Notes: generated by a model from the letters alone, not told the origin. A stretch of DNA of 64,000 nt from Microcebus murinus (GCF_040939455.1 NC_134109.1:68178501-68242500); one strand, 5' to 3'; shown: positions 35,431 through 48,831, counted from the stretch's first letter. Numbers and translations are program-made.

Positions 35431-37065
35431 GGAACACACAATGTTTTAAAGATGGCAATTCTCCCCAAATTAATTCATTAGATTAAGTAAATAGACGGGT
35501 GTGGTAATCTTGATCTGGCTGAAAAACTTTGCTGCTGTTTGTAGCGTTGTGTGAAATAGCAAACAGGAAGTTACCACATCCTGTTCTGGGCCTCCTTAGG
35601 CTTCTGCTGGGACCAACCCAGACACAGAGGTTGTGTGCTCTACTCCGCATTTACCCCCTCCTTCCACCCCAGCCCCTCCATAAGCTCTTTTTGCGTTTAA
35701 CTAGACTGCAGGGACAGCTTATCCTAGCAGCAACCTCAGCCCCAGACCACCCACCCTCCCATTCCCCTGCCCTCAGTCACGCTCTGCTCTCGCCCGGGTG
35801 CTAAGGGGCTTTCTTAGAGCTGATTCTGCTTCAGGGGCAGAATCTGTGTGCTTGGGGCGGGAAGCAGCGGAAATGGGGGTAGACTGGGAAATTGGCTTCC
35901 CACCCAGCTCAAAACTAGAAAAGATACTGAGGTTTCTAAAATTTAACCTCTGGATTTCGGTCATTCATGGGGGCTTCTGATAAGTGATCCAGCAGGTGCC
36001 CACTCCTGTGATCGCACCCACCACAGGGACATGAGCAATCCTTTCCAGGCACATTCTCCACTCCACAGCCTTTGAGTCAGGTCCTGCTCTTGTAGCAACG
36101 GGCCATGAGGACCTGAACTTTGCTGGCTTCTGTCTCCTCTCCTAATTAGAACTTTCAGGTTTCAGGTCCCTCACTCACCTCCTCACCCTTCCCCTCCTGT
36201 CACATAATTCCTGAAAGTCCCCAAAAGGAGATGCTTCATAAGTGCTCACAAGCAAGTCCTTTGCCAGTCCCCAGACCTCTAGGTTTTCTTTTCTTCAGCA
36301 TTGACTCAGCCTGCAAAGCTACATCAAAGCCCCTCAGCCCCATCTGTGTGACACCACTGAGCCATTACCTTCTCTGATGTCCCATGAATGGACACAGGCC
36401 ACCAAGACCCAAAAGGTTTCGGTATTTTCTTTGAAGTTTTCAAAACACCCAACCTGACCGTGTCACATGCCTAAATATTAGCAACACCTCTTCCCCCTTC
36501 CTTGGTAATAAACTTTGACATTTCAGGAGCAAAACAATTCCATATGTGCCTTGGTGTCTCCCGGAGTTTTTATGAAAAGAATGCTTTCATTTTTCACTGA
36601 TTGCCCCTCTCTTTGACAAGCTACACAGGCCAGAAAGCTGTGCTGTCTCCTCCCTCACTTTCCTTGCACTGTCCCTCTTTTCACCCAAGTATGATGCTCC
36701 CCTTTGAAGTGTTCAATAAAAGGAATGATTTTAGTCCCTCTCCTAGTTTCTAGAGAAGCAAGACATCTTGCTGGCTGGGCCCGAGGTGTATAAGCTCTTT
36801 TGGCTTCTGGGCCCAATTATACGGAACTTGAATCTAACTCCCTCACGCATTCAGCTGCCTGGCGGCCCCTTCCCCTCCTGTTTCTCCTGTGAGACGTTGA
36901 TTTCTCCATCATCTCTGTCAGGGCCTGATGTGGCTTCTTAAGAGGTTGTTCTCAGATCTGCCTCTCAACCCCCTTCAACATGTAGAGGAGAAATGACCAA
37001 AACCCATCACTGCCACACACTGCACAGTTTGGGTATAAGCAAGGAATGTGCCGACAAAATGAGGG
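35431..37065. other. Unique intergenic DNA
   Basis: No repeat or gene recognised. The 91-codon frame at 35529-35804 is proline/leucine-rich with no domain. Confidence 0.4.
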
Positions 37066-37069
37066 CAAA

Positions 37070-37720
37070 GTTGTAGGTGTAAGGATATTTATAGCAGGTA
37101 TGTTAATAAAATAGTAAAAAGAATGCAAATAATCTAAATGACCCCAAATTGGTTGAATGAATAATAGTATGTCTGCACAATGAAAACTCAGGCAATAGTT
37201 ACAATAATTGGTGTAGAATAGTAATTCTCAGAGAGTCCAAAGATAGCCCACGTCAAAATCACTCAGGGGCTCATTAAAAGTACAGATTTCTGGATGCAGA
37301 TCCCAATTACTGACTTAGAAGCTCTGGGAGTAGAACTTGGAATCTATTTTAACAGGTTAGTCTGGTGATTTTTAATGCACATTAAAATTTAAAAACTTTT
37401 GACCATGGAAAAATAATTAATTATAAGAGGAATAGGTCATGATACTTTATTAGATGAAAGTAGTAGGCAATAGAAAATAATTTACAATCAATTTCATTTT
37501 TTAAAAGTGTGGTTAGATAGACGGTAAATAGATAAATAGTAGGTAGATGGCCAGATGGACAAAGATGAAAGAATAACACCAAAATATTAACACTGGTTAG
37601 GGGTGAGCTTACAGAAGATTTTTATTTTACTCTTTTTACTTCCTTGCTTGTCATATGTATTTCTAAATTTCCAAAATGGACATGTATTGCATGTGTGCTT
37701 AGAAAAACAATAATAGTTGT
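37070..37720 (+). repeat. Old L1 3' end, interrupted by MER5A
   Basis: Left part: 'tttatagcaggtatgttaataaaa', 'ctaaatgaccccaaattgg'. Right part, after MER5A: 'aacactggttaggggtgag', 'tttccaaaatggacatgtattgc'. Both fit the 3' part of an L1M-class element in sense. Confidence 0.65.
37212..37395. mobile_element. MER5A-like hAT DNA transposon
   Basis: 'agtaattctcagagagtccaaag', 'aaaatcactcaggggctcatta', 'gaagctctgggagtag' and 'tctggtgatttttaatgcaca' follow the MER5A consensus from one inverted end to the other. It sits within the old L1. Confidence 0.85.
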
Positions 37721-37729
37721 TTTGTTTCT

Positions 37730-38265
37730 TACAGAAATATATAAGAGGTAAATGATACAGGACTTTTCAGTGTACTTACACTCTGGATTTAAAAAAACAA
37801 ACAAGGCAGCTTGCAAAAATTTGTACCATATAACAAACAAAATATTTTAAATGAAGAGTTAGAAATAAGGGGGAAATGCAGGTATTAATACAAAATGAAG
37901 ACAGATTACAGTTAATATCCAAGAATACATTGCCCTCCTATTTCTAAAATAAGCTATAAATTTGGCTCTTCCTAGTGTCACATGGTAACTGAGTGGACAT
38001 AGGCAGATAGGTAGAGGGAGAAGTCAAAGATTACTGCAGATTTTTAACTTGGACAATTAACTATGTGGAGTTTAGTGCCCTTAACCAAGACAAAAGATTC
38101 ACTAGAGCCTTGACTAGTTTTCTTTATAACTCCCCACTTGAGTGGAATACAAGAAAACAAGTACGGAAGAGAAAGCGCCTTCTCCTGCAACTGCTGGGCG
38201 CTCAGCTAATGACCATTCCCCACACCAGGCTTGCAGCCTGAGATTCAAATCCATGACTCAGTACA
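37730..38265. other. Intergenic DNA, no gene seen
   Basis: No gene recognised. Confidence 0.4.
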
Positions 38266-38269
38266 AAGT

Positions 38270-39103
38270 CAGAAACTTTATTAAAAATAAGCAGAGCACT
38301 TCAATAAACACTTCTCCAAAGAAGACACGCAAATGACCAACAAGCACCTGAAAAAATGTTCAACGTCATTAGTCATTAGGGAAACAGAAATCGAAACCAC
38401 AGTGACATACTATTTCACACCCACTAGGATGGCTAACAACTTTTTTTCAATTTAAAGGAAAAACAAGTGTTGGCAAGAATGTAGAGAAATTAGAACCATT
38501 GTACGTTGCCATGGGGATGAAAATGTACATGTGAAAGTAAAATGATGCAGCCTCTGTAGAAAACAGTTTGACGGTTTCTCAACGAGTTAAACATAGACTT
38601 GCCATATGACCTAGCAATTCCACTCCTAGAACTGAAAGCAGCTATTCAAACAAATATCTGTATGCCAGCGTTCCTAGCAACATTATACACAATAGCCAAA
38701 AAATGGCTAATATTCATAAACTGATGAACAGATAAACAAGTGTTAATACACCCATAAAATAGAAAATTATTCACCCTTAAAAAGAAATGCTACAACAGGG
38801 ATGAACCTTGAAAACATTATGCTAGGTTCTCAGAAAAAGAACCAAACACAAAAGGTTGCATATTGCATGATTCCATTTATATTAATATTAAACATCCAGA
38901 ATAGGTGAATCTATAGAGATAAAAAGCCGACTTGTGTTTTTCAGGGGCAGGGGAAGAGAGAAATGGGGAGTGGTTGCTTAACGGGTGCAGAGTTTTCCTT
39001 CTGGGGTGATGAAAATGTTTTGGAATGAGATAATAGCAATGGTTTCAAAACATTGTGACGATACTAAGTGCTACTGAACTGTGCCATTTAAAATGGTTAA
39101 TGG
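38270..39103 (+). mobile_element. L1 3' part, left of a nested Alu
   Basis: Sense ORF2 end: 'acttctccaaagaagacacgc', 'tgttcaacgtcattagtcatta', 'tacacaatagccaaaaaatggc', reaching 'tgtgccatttaaaatggttaatgg', where the Alu enters. Many substitutions and no open frame. Confidence 0.9.
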
Positions 39104-39441
<338 letters not shown>

Positions 39442-39456
39442 AAAATGGTTAATGGT

Positions 39457-39490
39457 TAACTTTATATCAATTTTGCTTCAATAAAAAAGT
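39457..39490 (+). mobile_element. L1 3' terminus, right of the nested Alu
   Basis: 'aactttatatcaattttgcttcaataaaaaag' completes the L1 3' UTR and its tail. Confidence 0.8.
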
Positions 39491-39494
39491 CAGA

Positions 39495-40260
39495 GACTTT
39501 CAGGATCACTTATGAGTAGCTTCTGAAAGTTAAATCCAAGAATATTGGGGTTTTCCAGATGATTCTGTTTGGAGAGGGAGTGGAAATAATGGGCCCAGTT
39601 TTCCACCCTGGGCTTTCTGTCTATGGGCATTCAAATGAAGGTGTCACAAGGCAATTAGGATTACCATCCTGGGGCTGCAGAGAGAAGTCTGGACTGGAGC
39701 TCTAGATTTGAGGGTCATGGAAATTTAATTACACGTGTGGGTGTGTGCTGTCCTCAGAGGCCCCCACATAAATGGGGTGGCTATAGGCCCCAGTGGAGAA
39801 ATCCCATCATTGGCCCTGAAAAGTTCTCTCATCAGTGTGGGCTTTACATTCACGTTCATTGTTTTCAATGACAGTAGAGTGTGGTATGTAAATTTTTCAC
39901 CTTCTAGAAAAGCCTTTGCTCTGATGTGGTTAGATTTCTTTGACATACCAGAATAGTAAAACAAAGAAAAAAGTGACCTATGATTTGCACATTGCAACCA
40001 ACCACAGACACCTCATCATCAGCTTTCATCTCTCTGTGTCTGGTAAAGTGTCAAGGAGGGTCCTGCTCACCTTTCCCAGCATTTGATCCAGGGTGTTTGT
40101 GGTAGGCTTCTTGGAGAGCCCCCTTGTGACTGACGTGTCATAAGAGATATGATGCTGTGGCTGAAATAAAGCCAGATCATACTATTTTCCAGATCTTTTC
40201 TAATGTTTGACTCAGAACATAATGCAGGGCACAACTAATATTTAAAGTGGCATTTTAAAA
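39495..40260. other. Unique intergenic DNA
   Basis: No gene or repeat recognised. Confidence 0.4.
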
Positions 40261-40267
40261 GAAAATA

Positions 40268-40405
40268 CAGGTCAGGCACCGTGTGGTTCGTGCTTATAAT
40301 CCTAGGACTTTGGGAGGAGGAGGCAAAAGGATTAGTTGAGGCCAGGAGTTCAAGACCAGCCTGAACAATATAGCAAGAACCTGTCTCTACAAAAAATTTG
40401 AAAAT
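40268..40405 (+). mobile_element. 7SL-derived left-monomer SINE (FLAM/FAM type)
   Basis: A single 7SL-like monomer ('ggtcaggcaccgtgtggttcg' to 'cctgtctctacaaaaaat') with no right monomer. It is more diverged than the Alus, consistent with the monomer ancestors of primate Alu. Confidence 0.75.
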
Positions 40406-40409
40406 AAGA

Positions 40410-41125
40410 AAAAGAAAATATGATAAACCTTGATAACTATTTAATCTGAATGAGGAGGGGTGCATGGGTATTTGTCATACTGTTTTCTCTGTTTTATATG
40501 CTGAAATATTTCTAATAATTTTTAACAGGCTCTTTATAAGATTATAGTCCACATAAGTTTATTAACCATCAGTTTTGTTCTAGGTACTAAGTTAGAAAGT
40601 TTCACACATGACTAGTGTCTGCAGGATGGACCAGTTTGTTGATGGCTTCTTATTCCAAATAATAGCCTAAGCCTTAGGTTACAATAAATAATTTTGTAGA
40701 GTAGAAAGATGGCTAATGATTATCCTTTGGATCAATAACAAGTGAAGATAAAATGTGACATGGATATGAAGAGTTAAAATAATCTCACAAGAGAAATAGA
40801 AAATTAAAGACAATATTCCCTCCACCAAAAAACAGTAAAAGAATTAAGGGGGACATAAGAGTTGTCCAAACATTTCTGAATGGCTGGCATAAGGAAGGGA
40901 AATTATAGGACTAGAGTTTGCAAAATCAGTCATGTTATTTATTTGGCTCACAATGAAGACATAAAGTTCATCAGCATCTGCTCTAATAGGACTGCATCAT
41001 TAAATTGGTCTATGGCTAGTCTTGCAAAATTGTCTGTACCTGCCATGTGCCTAGCTCTGGACATGATGTTTCACATAATTTATCTCACTTATTTGTTTTA
41101 ACAGTCCTGTGTGCCAACAGTTTTA
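40410..41125. other. Intergenic AT-rich DNA
   Basis: No gene seen. 40450-40530 may be an old LINE terminus ('tatgctgaaatatttctaataattttta'). Confidence 0.35.
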
Positions 41126-41134
41126 ATATGTACA

Positions 41135-41265
41135 GAAACAGCTCCTAACAGATACAGTGTTCACTGTCTGGGGAATGGGCACACTTGTCGGGCTGTGCAA
41201 AGGCAATTTATGTAACCAAAGAGTTTTTACCCCCATAATACTCTTAAGTTTAAAAATATATGTAT
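41135..41265 (+). mobile_element. Short L1 3' UTR remnant, sense
   Basis: 'cagatacagtgttcactgtctggg', 'gggcacacttgtcgggctgtgc', 'aggcaatttatgtaacc' are the sense counterpart of the reversed L1 3' ends at 33855 and 43452. Severely 5'-truncated. Confidence 0.75.
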
Positions 41266-41849
41266 ATATACTTAAGAATACATCTATGTTTATATCTGTA
41301 TCTAGATAGAGCAATAGAGTGATGAATCGATAGATCAATAGATCAATTTAGGATAAAGTTACATATTTTGGATGAACTAATATTTTCACTTATCCAATAA
41401 AATAAAATAAATGTATTTTCTCAAGAAAAAAAAAAAGAAACAACTCATGGAATTTAAATAACTTGCCTTAATTTACAAAATCAGCAAATAGTCAAGCTAA
41501 TATATTCCAACCTGGGTCAATCTGATGCCAAACCTATCTCTTGTCAAAAGAACATGTTTCAGGGGAAAGATTGCTCTGAAATTCATGCCTTTTAATTTAA
41601 TTTATGGTTTCTTTTGGTATACATATTTTTTTCACTTAGGCAAATATAAGAATATTTTCCTTTATGGTCTGTGCTTTGGGTGTCTAGTTAAGGAAACTTC
41701 TCTACTCTAAGGTCATAGGATATTCTATATTTTCTTTTAAAGTTGTAAAAATGTGTTTCTTACATTCATGTCTCTAACTGTCTTTAATTTTCTACCAGGT
41801 GATGGTATGAATTAAATATGTAATTTAATTTTTCCTGACAAGAACAAAC

Positions 41850-42565
41850 AATCGTCCATCACAATTGATCAGAGTCTACTTTTTGTCTACTATTTTTTTT
41901 ATGCTTTGTCATCTATTGAATCTGTAGATGAGGAGGTCAGTTTCTGAACCTTCTATTTTCTTCCATTAGTTTTTTTAATCCCTGTATAAATATTGCATTG
42001 TCTTAATAACTATAGTCTTGTAAGAAATATTCATATTTGGTAAGATAGGCCCTCATCTTCTTATTCTCCAATTTTTTCTTGATTATCCTAGGCATTTTTG
42101 TTCTCTATTTAAACCTTTAAAACACCTTACAGTCCTTGAAAAAACTCTATTGGGTTTTTGGTGAGAATGGTATCACACTTGTGAGTTAATTTGGGGAGAA
42201 TTGACATTTTTAGGAATATTGAGTCTACTCATCCAAGGACAAAGCAGGTTTCGCCATTTACTTTTCTTTAAAAAAAAGAAAAACTTTCTCCATAAAAGGC
42301 TCACACACCTATTTCTTCTTTGTTTCTAGATACCTTAAGAGGTTTTGTGCCTACTGTAAATAAAATCATTTTAAAAGCTATATTTCACAATTGTTTGTTG
42401 TGTCTAGAACACAATTGATTTTTATATTGATCTTGTATCCAACAACCTTGCTGAACTTTCTTACTAGTTTGTAGATCCTGTTAGATTGTCCAATGATCTT
42501 TCCACTAATCAGCATTGCATTTATATAAAGCATGACTACACACTCAAAATTACCAACATACATGT
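41850..42565 (-). mobile_element. Old L1 ORF2 fragment, antisense
   Basis: 'ggtgagaatggtatcacacttgtg', 'aggaatattgagtctactcatcc', 'gatcttgtatccaacaaccttgctg', 'actagtttgtagatcctgttag' are reversed L1 ORF2. No intact frame. Confidence 0.85.
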
Positions 42566-42569
42566 ATAA

Positions 42570-43440
42570 AGTTTAAAAACTCCAGAATTTAAAATATACC
42601 ACATCTTTTATAAATCGATGTAATTTTGACTCAAGCATGCCATTCATTTGAGCTGGCAGGGAATTTAACCTGAATTTAGCCATTCTTGAGATTTACTTCA
42701 CACTAGAATCAAGTCCTAGCTCCAGGGTCTTAATACCAAGGCAGAAGGGCTGTCAAGATCTTTCCTTGGTCACATGCCACCAATCCAGGAGGTTTACTGA
42801 TAACACAATCATTCTCTCTATGCAGAGTCTCCTCCCATTCGGTGGCTTTCTTCATGCCCACCTGGGTGACAGGAATCTCAGTAGAGGCTGTGAACCCTGA
42901 GCCCAGTGCTCATCTGCCTCTGTCTCCAGGGAGCGTGAAGGTCTCAGAGGTCTCAGGATGCACAGCCTTCAACCCACCCCCAAGTAACGGGCCAAGGAAA
43001 GCCCCTCCACGCCTCCTAATTCTTCAAGTCACATTGCTTTTCCTCCAAAACTCTACCTTTCATTTTTTTCATTCCCAATAGGCTTTCACAAACTTCCAAA
43101 CCCAAAACCCAGGGTTAATTTTTCAAACTCTAACCAAGTATGGGGGAAAATATTTCTTTTCCATCTTTCTAGTTCAGGAAAAAAGAGGAAAAATAAAACA
43201 TTTAAGTTTCCATATTTAACAAGTCTTAATCATCAATGTTCATATCCTGCTGACTCCATAAAACATTGCTCAACGCATAAAGACACTCATAATCTACAAA
43301 GGACTCAGTCAGCCATCATTTCTGAGACTTACTATCATACACCCTCTTGAAAAAATATTGAGCTGATCTGACAACATTTTTGTATGCTCACCTCTTCAGA
43401 GATTTTCTTTTCCCTTTTACTATTAGACTACTCAATCACT
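42570..43440. other. Unique intergenic DNA
   Basis: No recognisable gene or repeat. Confidence 0.4.
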
Positions 43441-43451
43441 TTTATTTTTCA

Positions 43452-43640
43452 TTTAAAAAAAAATTTTTTATTGCAGCATATTATGGGGGCACAAATGTTT
43501 AGGTTACATATATTGCCTTTGCCCCACCCAAGTCAGAGCTTCAAGCATGTCCATCCCCCCAGAGGGTGCACACCACACCCATCGGGTGTGAACATACCCA
43601 CCCCCTCCTCCCTCCTCCCACCTGCAAAGTTGAGACTCAT
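43452..43640 (-). mobile_element. Lemur-type L1 3' UTR, antisense
   Basis: 'attatgggggcacaaatgttt', 'ttacatatattgcctttgcccc', 'catcgggtgtgaacatacccacccc'. Almost the same as the head of the L1 at 33855, but cut off before ORF2. Confidence 0.88.
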
Positions 43641-43644
43641 AACA

Positions 43645-45880
43645 CACAATGGCTTTGTCAACATAACCAGTCTGTTGTCCTGCTTATATTCACACAATTT
43701 TCTGAGAAACCAAGACTATACTGTAAAGTCAATTAGCTTGGGCCGTACTCCAGAGAATCCCCCACAGCCTGCTCACTGAGTAAGTGGGCTTGGCTTTAGT
43801 GTGTTCTACATCAGTATGAAGAAGGCCCCAGAAACTTCATAAGCTTGCCTTGTAGCTAAGTGTCCCTGCAAACTGCAGATATTTCATGCGTCTTTAGGCG
43901 AGGCACAGTGATGCTTTTGGGGGTGTTCCTGAGGTTAGTTGTACTCTGCCCCTAAGTGACAGAGATGATCGGTTGTCTTCTGCTCAGGGTTTCTCTTCTT
44001 TGCATTTCAGGGACAGTCGCTGGCAGCCCTTCATGAGATTCCACCTCCACTGCTGCTGTCTAATGTTTCTGGCTGTTTTTCATCTTGATTCCTTTCTCTC
44101 TGTTTTCTCTTGTTCCTATCCTTGATATACGCTCTCTTCTCTCTTCTGCTTCTCTTTGAATTTTTTATTTTAAGCGAAGAACATTTGGCATTTATAGTAA
44201 GAAGCTTACTTTATTTATTTATAGGAGTATATATTTATTTTATTTATAGAAAGAATCTTACTAAGGCTTCTTTCTGTAAATAAAATAAATATATGTTTCT
44301 AAGGCTTCTTTCCATAGGATCAGAGACTTGCCATGTCACATTCCACCAGGGACAGCATTGGGGTCCTGTGCTCTTTGTAATGAGCTCACCCTTCTCAATG
44401 CCAGATGCATGATGTTTCTAGCCCTGGGGTCTCCAGATGAATGAGATATCACTGTAGAGAAAGTGGCACCCTCTGGAAACAATAACAAGAGGGCAAGTCC
44501 AATAGAGCACTTCATCTGAGCATCAGCTCTATTCCATGGGGGCAGAAAGTGTAGATTGGAAACAACCTATTGTAGTGGAGATAAAGGGAGAGAGCCAACT
44601 AGTAAAAGGCATAGAGCAAGAGAGAGGGAGAAGCCCTCAATCTCAATCATCTCACAGTCAAAAGATGGCTCCTCCTTCTCTAGGAAGAACATTCAAGTTT
44701 CAAGCAGGATGAGAAGGAAAGGAACAAAAGAATAAAGAAAAATGTCCCTTTAAAAATCTCTGCTGGAAACCCTACTTGTTGAGGTTCCTTGGCTAGAATC
44801 GTGTCACATGTGAACTCCTACATGCAAAGGAGTCTGGGAGGGTGAATATTCTTATGGGGTACATTATCACTCTGAGAAAAATTGGGGCTCTTTAGTAAGT
44901 AAGAAGAGGAGATAGATACTGGACATCAACCACTAACCTCAAATAATATCCCCATTTTAAAAATAGGAACATTAATTCTTACAGCACTCTCCACAAACAT
45001 GAACCAGGAAAATTTGGGGGATCCTTGGGGGAATTTTAATAAAACTCACCCCCTAAGGCAGACAAGTATGGATTCTGTAATGCAGCTATATTCTTCAGAT
45101 TTGCAATCTAAATATAAAGGGACCCTGATAGAGCTTGGAGCTCTAAGTGACATTTGGATATGGTTGCTTAATCACGAAGGAGGGGGCTCATGCATTCAGA
45201 CCTATGCTAGTGCACAAGAAGAAATCTGCCCATCCCGCCCCACCAAGTGATGGCAGCTGAAGTTAGTGGAAAAAGCCACAAGCCTATCATTTTGCTTCTT
45301 CACCTAGTGTCTTAAACATTTATGGTCTTATGGATTCTCCCCAGCCAGTGATAGGAAACCCATTCCAGGACCACCAGGAGAGTCTTTTTTATCGGATTAG
45401 GGATGGGGCAGAGATCCCTTGGACTGCTTGCCTGGGTGACAGTGTGCATGTGCACTGTGGCAGGAGTGGTCTCCTGAGGAATATCAGGAAGCAGGGCCAT
45501 GCAGACAAAGTCCCCATGACCCTCAGACCCCACCCCCTAGCACTTTTCCCTTCAGTTCTTGACCTGATGCTTCCCCTTCCTGATCTAGCCTGGCCATTGC
45601 TGGGGCCTGGGTAAGCCACAAATCCTTCTTTCAATTTGACTCAGAAATCTACTCAAAGATACCCCTGATGGAGAAAATCACTTAAGACCACTCCCTGCTA
45701 TCACTACCCCTAGGAGATGCATGAGATCTGATCTTTGTCCTGGATATCAGGGGAGCTCTAAGGAAACCAAGGGACAGCCACCATGCAGATGGTATAAAAA
45801 AGATTTGGGGGGCTGGGAATCTACCAAGATACATGGGCTATCTTAAGTTTTCCCAAAAGGAGCTTTAACTTGGATAAGTA
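43645..45880. other. Intergenic DNA with one long hairpin
   Basis: No gene recognised. The only structure I can name is the hairpin at 44229-44294. The open frames at 44999-45250 and 45330-45614 show no domain. Confidence 0.4.
44229..44294. repeat. AT-rich hairpin, 25-bp arms
   Basis: The arms 44229-44253 and 44270-44294 are reverse complements with a single mismatch (24 of 25), around a 16-base loop. The phrase TAAGGCTTCTTTC at the loop/right arm recurs just after the hairpin at about 44300-44312, a direct repeat around the right arm. Confidence 0.85.
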
Positions 45881-45884
45881 TTTT

Positions 45885-45985
45885 CTGTGTAGTAGTTAAG
45901 AGTGTAGACTCAACAACAAGATTGCCTAGGTCTGAATCCTGGTTCCAACACCACCTAAGAGACACCAGGCCTTAGACACCTGAGC
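45885..45985 (+). repeat. MIR SINE, left part
   Basis: 'gtagttaagagtgtagactc', 'ttgcctaggtctgaatcctggttcc' match the MIR start. The rest is absent. Confidence 0.8.
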
Positions 45986-45989
45986 AGGT

Positions 45990-47045
45990 GCTCATTCACA
46001 TTGGAGACATCAGCAGATTTGTATATTTATTATGACATAGTCAACAACAGATTTCAGCAAAGTACCTTCTTCTAACTCAGAAGGTAATTGTGATAATTTT
46101 CTGATAGAAGGAAGTAAACAGTCTCGAGGAAGGGGTGCCTTTTTCTAGTTTGTATAGTTGCACCACACGAGTGAGTAGCAACCGTGTGGCACCCTTGCCC
46201 ATGGGAAACCTCTTGGACTATTGCCCCACTTGCGTATAATAGACACTTGTTCCGACACACCTCGACATTTAGTCTGCAGTGACTTCCTCTTACAAACTGC
46301 CCTCTGGAGAAAGCACAGCATTAGAATGAGAACAAAATGGCAGTCAAAGGCTTAGCTCCGTGGATCACCAGTCAACAGCAGGAGACCACAAAAGAGCAGA
46401 AGGTCTCTTTTATACTAGAAGACACCGCAGATGCGACTGGACCCAGTTAGAGCCAGCCTGGAGCAGACCTTCTCTAATTCTTAACAAAGCTGGCCTGGGT
46501 TCACTGCTAACTCTCTACCCACAAGAGCTGCCAAAGCTAGGCCAGCCCCCTTGGGCAATTACAACAGATAGAATGTCAGGAAGCTACAGAAGGGATGGTA
46601 AGGAAGTGAGGCCAACCTTCCAGAACAATCTACTCCACTTTGGTCCCTGTAGCCCTTGAGCATGACTATTTTGTGCTATGTTTACTGCAGCCCTTTCTCT
46701 TTTCCTCCAGAAAAACTTTCTATGTGATTTGCTCCTCACATGAACACAGCGATGCTGGCATTCCACCGTTCAGCTATCATCCTAACAGACTTGAAGTTGG
46801 TGGGAAGATAGCATCTCGACTTCGGTTTAAAGCTCCCATCCTGAGTCATCAATAACCATCTCTTATATGAGAGGACAGGTGTGTCCCAAGGGCCTAACAT
46901 ACCAACGTTCAGTAATAAAGGGAGATGTTCCCCTCTTCGACCACAAGTCTTTGGTAATAATGGTTCAGATGCAAATCAAAAAGAAGGCCCCAGATGAAAG
47001 CAACATGTGCAAGATTAAGGACCCACTTCTAAGAGGCATTCCAAT
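45990..47045. other. Unique intergenic DNA
   Basis: No gene or repeat recognised. Confidence 0.4.
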
Positions 47046-47049
47046 GTAG

Positions 47050-47285
47050 CACTTATGAGCACAGACTGCAACTGCACCAGTAGGTTTGCACCCCAGCTCT
47101 GCCTCTAGCTCTGACACACTGTACCCGTTACTTACACTCTCCGTGCTCTGGTTTCCTCATAATCTCCACGGGAGATTGTTGTGAGAGTTAAATGGGTTAA
47201 CACACATCAAGCATGTAGAACAGAGCCTGGCCCCGAGTGAAGCCTGATAAAATGTTAGCTACGTTATCATTTATTATTTCACTCT
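47050..47285 (+). repeat. MIR SINE
   Basis: 'gtttgcaccccagctctgcc', 'tctggtttcctcataatc', 'ggagattgttgtgagagttaaatg' and 'gaacagagcctggcccc' run through nearly the whole MIR. Confidence 0.88.
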
Positions 47286-47289
47286 TTAT

Positions 47290-47745
47290 TCCCACAAACA
47301 TAAAGATTTTTCTGGATTTTTACCAATGTGGAAAACTAAGGGAAAAAAATGTCAAGATATGGAATAAAGTTTTATTTAAGTATTTTTTTCTTCATTAGAC
47401 AGGACCCGACCTTGGGTTTCTGATCTTACCACAGATATACAGGCTGCCCATCCCTCAGTCTGTAGGTTAAGTGGCTTGGGTTTCCCCACTCTAGATTCTG
47501 TCCACGGTCTGTCCACTGGCTGGCCTGGCTGCAGAAATGTCTTCCGAGCCTCTTTGCAGGATTAGGGCTTGCCCTTTAGTGCTGCATCTGAGCGTCCTGC
47601 CTCCGTTTGGGTGGAGTTTGTAGTGAGATGGTCCCAAGCCTTTCTCTTTCCTGAAGGTCCCATAAAGACTCAACCTTGCAGGCATAGACCCAGAAACAAA
47701 ATTGAGCTTCCACCATCTCGAGCATCTATGGTCTCAAGATCCAAG
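47290..47745. other. Unique intergenic DNA
   Basis: Nothing recognised. Confidence 0.35.
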
Positions 47746-47749
47746 GGTT

Positions 47750-48250
47750 AAATGACACATCTCCTGCCCTTAAAATGTTAACAGTCTAAAGGAGATGTAC
47801 TATCTGACAGCAAATTATGACGATGCAGTTCTAAGTCATTATAAGTTGTACAATGGAGGTTAGAAAGAATGGGAGTACAGGGGAAGCCGCCCTAAACATC
47901 ATGGGGATTGAAGGCTTTTGGATGGTAGCATTTGAGCAGAGACCTGACTAAGGAGAGACAAACAGGCTCCAGGCATTCTGAGTATATCAAACAGCCCTTG
48001 TAAATGCGGCTTAGAGAGTGGAAACTGGCCATTTCCCTGATAGCCTCAAGCAGTCCCATATCATTCTAATGCCAAACGGAAGGGTTAGTGATACAGACAA
48101 GACTTAGCAGATAGAAGGTCCCCTCCTGACCCCCACTTTTGGCATTTTAAGAAGCTTAGATTTTATCTGATAGGAAATTTGAAGCTATTCAGTAGCTTTT
48201 AAAAGGTGAGTCACATGACCAGATTTTAAAATGAAAATCCCATTCTGGCA
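47750..48250 (-). repeat. L2-like LINE, antisense
   Basis: 'ctgcccttaaaatgttaacagtc', 'gtagcatttgagcagagacctg', 'gattttatctgataggaaatttgaagc' and 'gagtcacatgaccagatttta' follow the same antisense series as 30710-31640. Confidence 0.7.
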
Positions 48251-48254
48251 ACTC

Positions 48255-48828
48255 TACAAAGAGGGCTAGACATTTTGATTGTTTCCAATTTTTGCTAATA
48301 AAAAAAAAATGAACATTCTTTAACATGTCTGTATGTTTACAAGTGAAAGAATTGCTCTAGGATATATCCTTAAAGTGCCATCACTGGGTTAAAAAGGATT
48401 GTACCTCACTTGTCTTAGTTATCGCTCAATTGCTTTACAAAGTTATTGTTCCAATTAATGCCCCAACAACACTTAGTATTATAAAACTTAATTTTTGTCA
48501 CTCTAATAGTGGTTTTTATTACCACTATCCTGACTACTGGTGAGGTTCATTATCTCTTCAAATAATTTATTAACCATTTGAGTTTGCCCTTCTAGGGATT
48601 GTCTGTCATATCTCTCGAACATCTACACCTGGGTTGGTTGTTTCCTTAATGATTTTAAACAGTTCTTTATATAGTCTAGATACCAATTTTTATCAGGTAG
48701 ATCATTATAAATATTAACTCCCAATCCAAATTTGCTTTCATATTAATGCTTTATGATGCTCTTGTTTGAACAGAAATTTTAAATTTTCAAAGACTTCAAT
48801 TTATCAATTTCTGCCTATTGCCTTTGAA
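48255..48828 (-). repeat. Old LINE (HAL1/L1M-like), antisense
   Basis: 'ttgattgtttccaatttttgc', 'tgaacattctttaacatgtctg', 'taggatatatccttaaagtgc', 'tgctcttgtttgaacagaaat' are typical of reversed old LINE 3' regions. HAL1 versus L1M cannot be decided by eye. Confidence 0.65.
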
Positions 48829-48831
48829 TTT

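Noticed and set aside
43384..43779. 131-codon plus-strand frame
   Set aside because: It spans the reversed L1 3' UTR. The proline-rich part comes from the CCACCCCCTCC stretch of that UTR.
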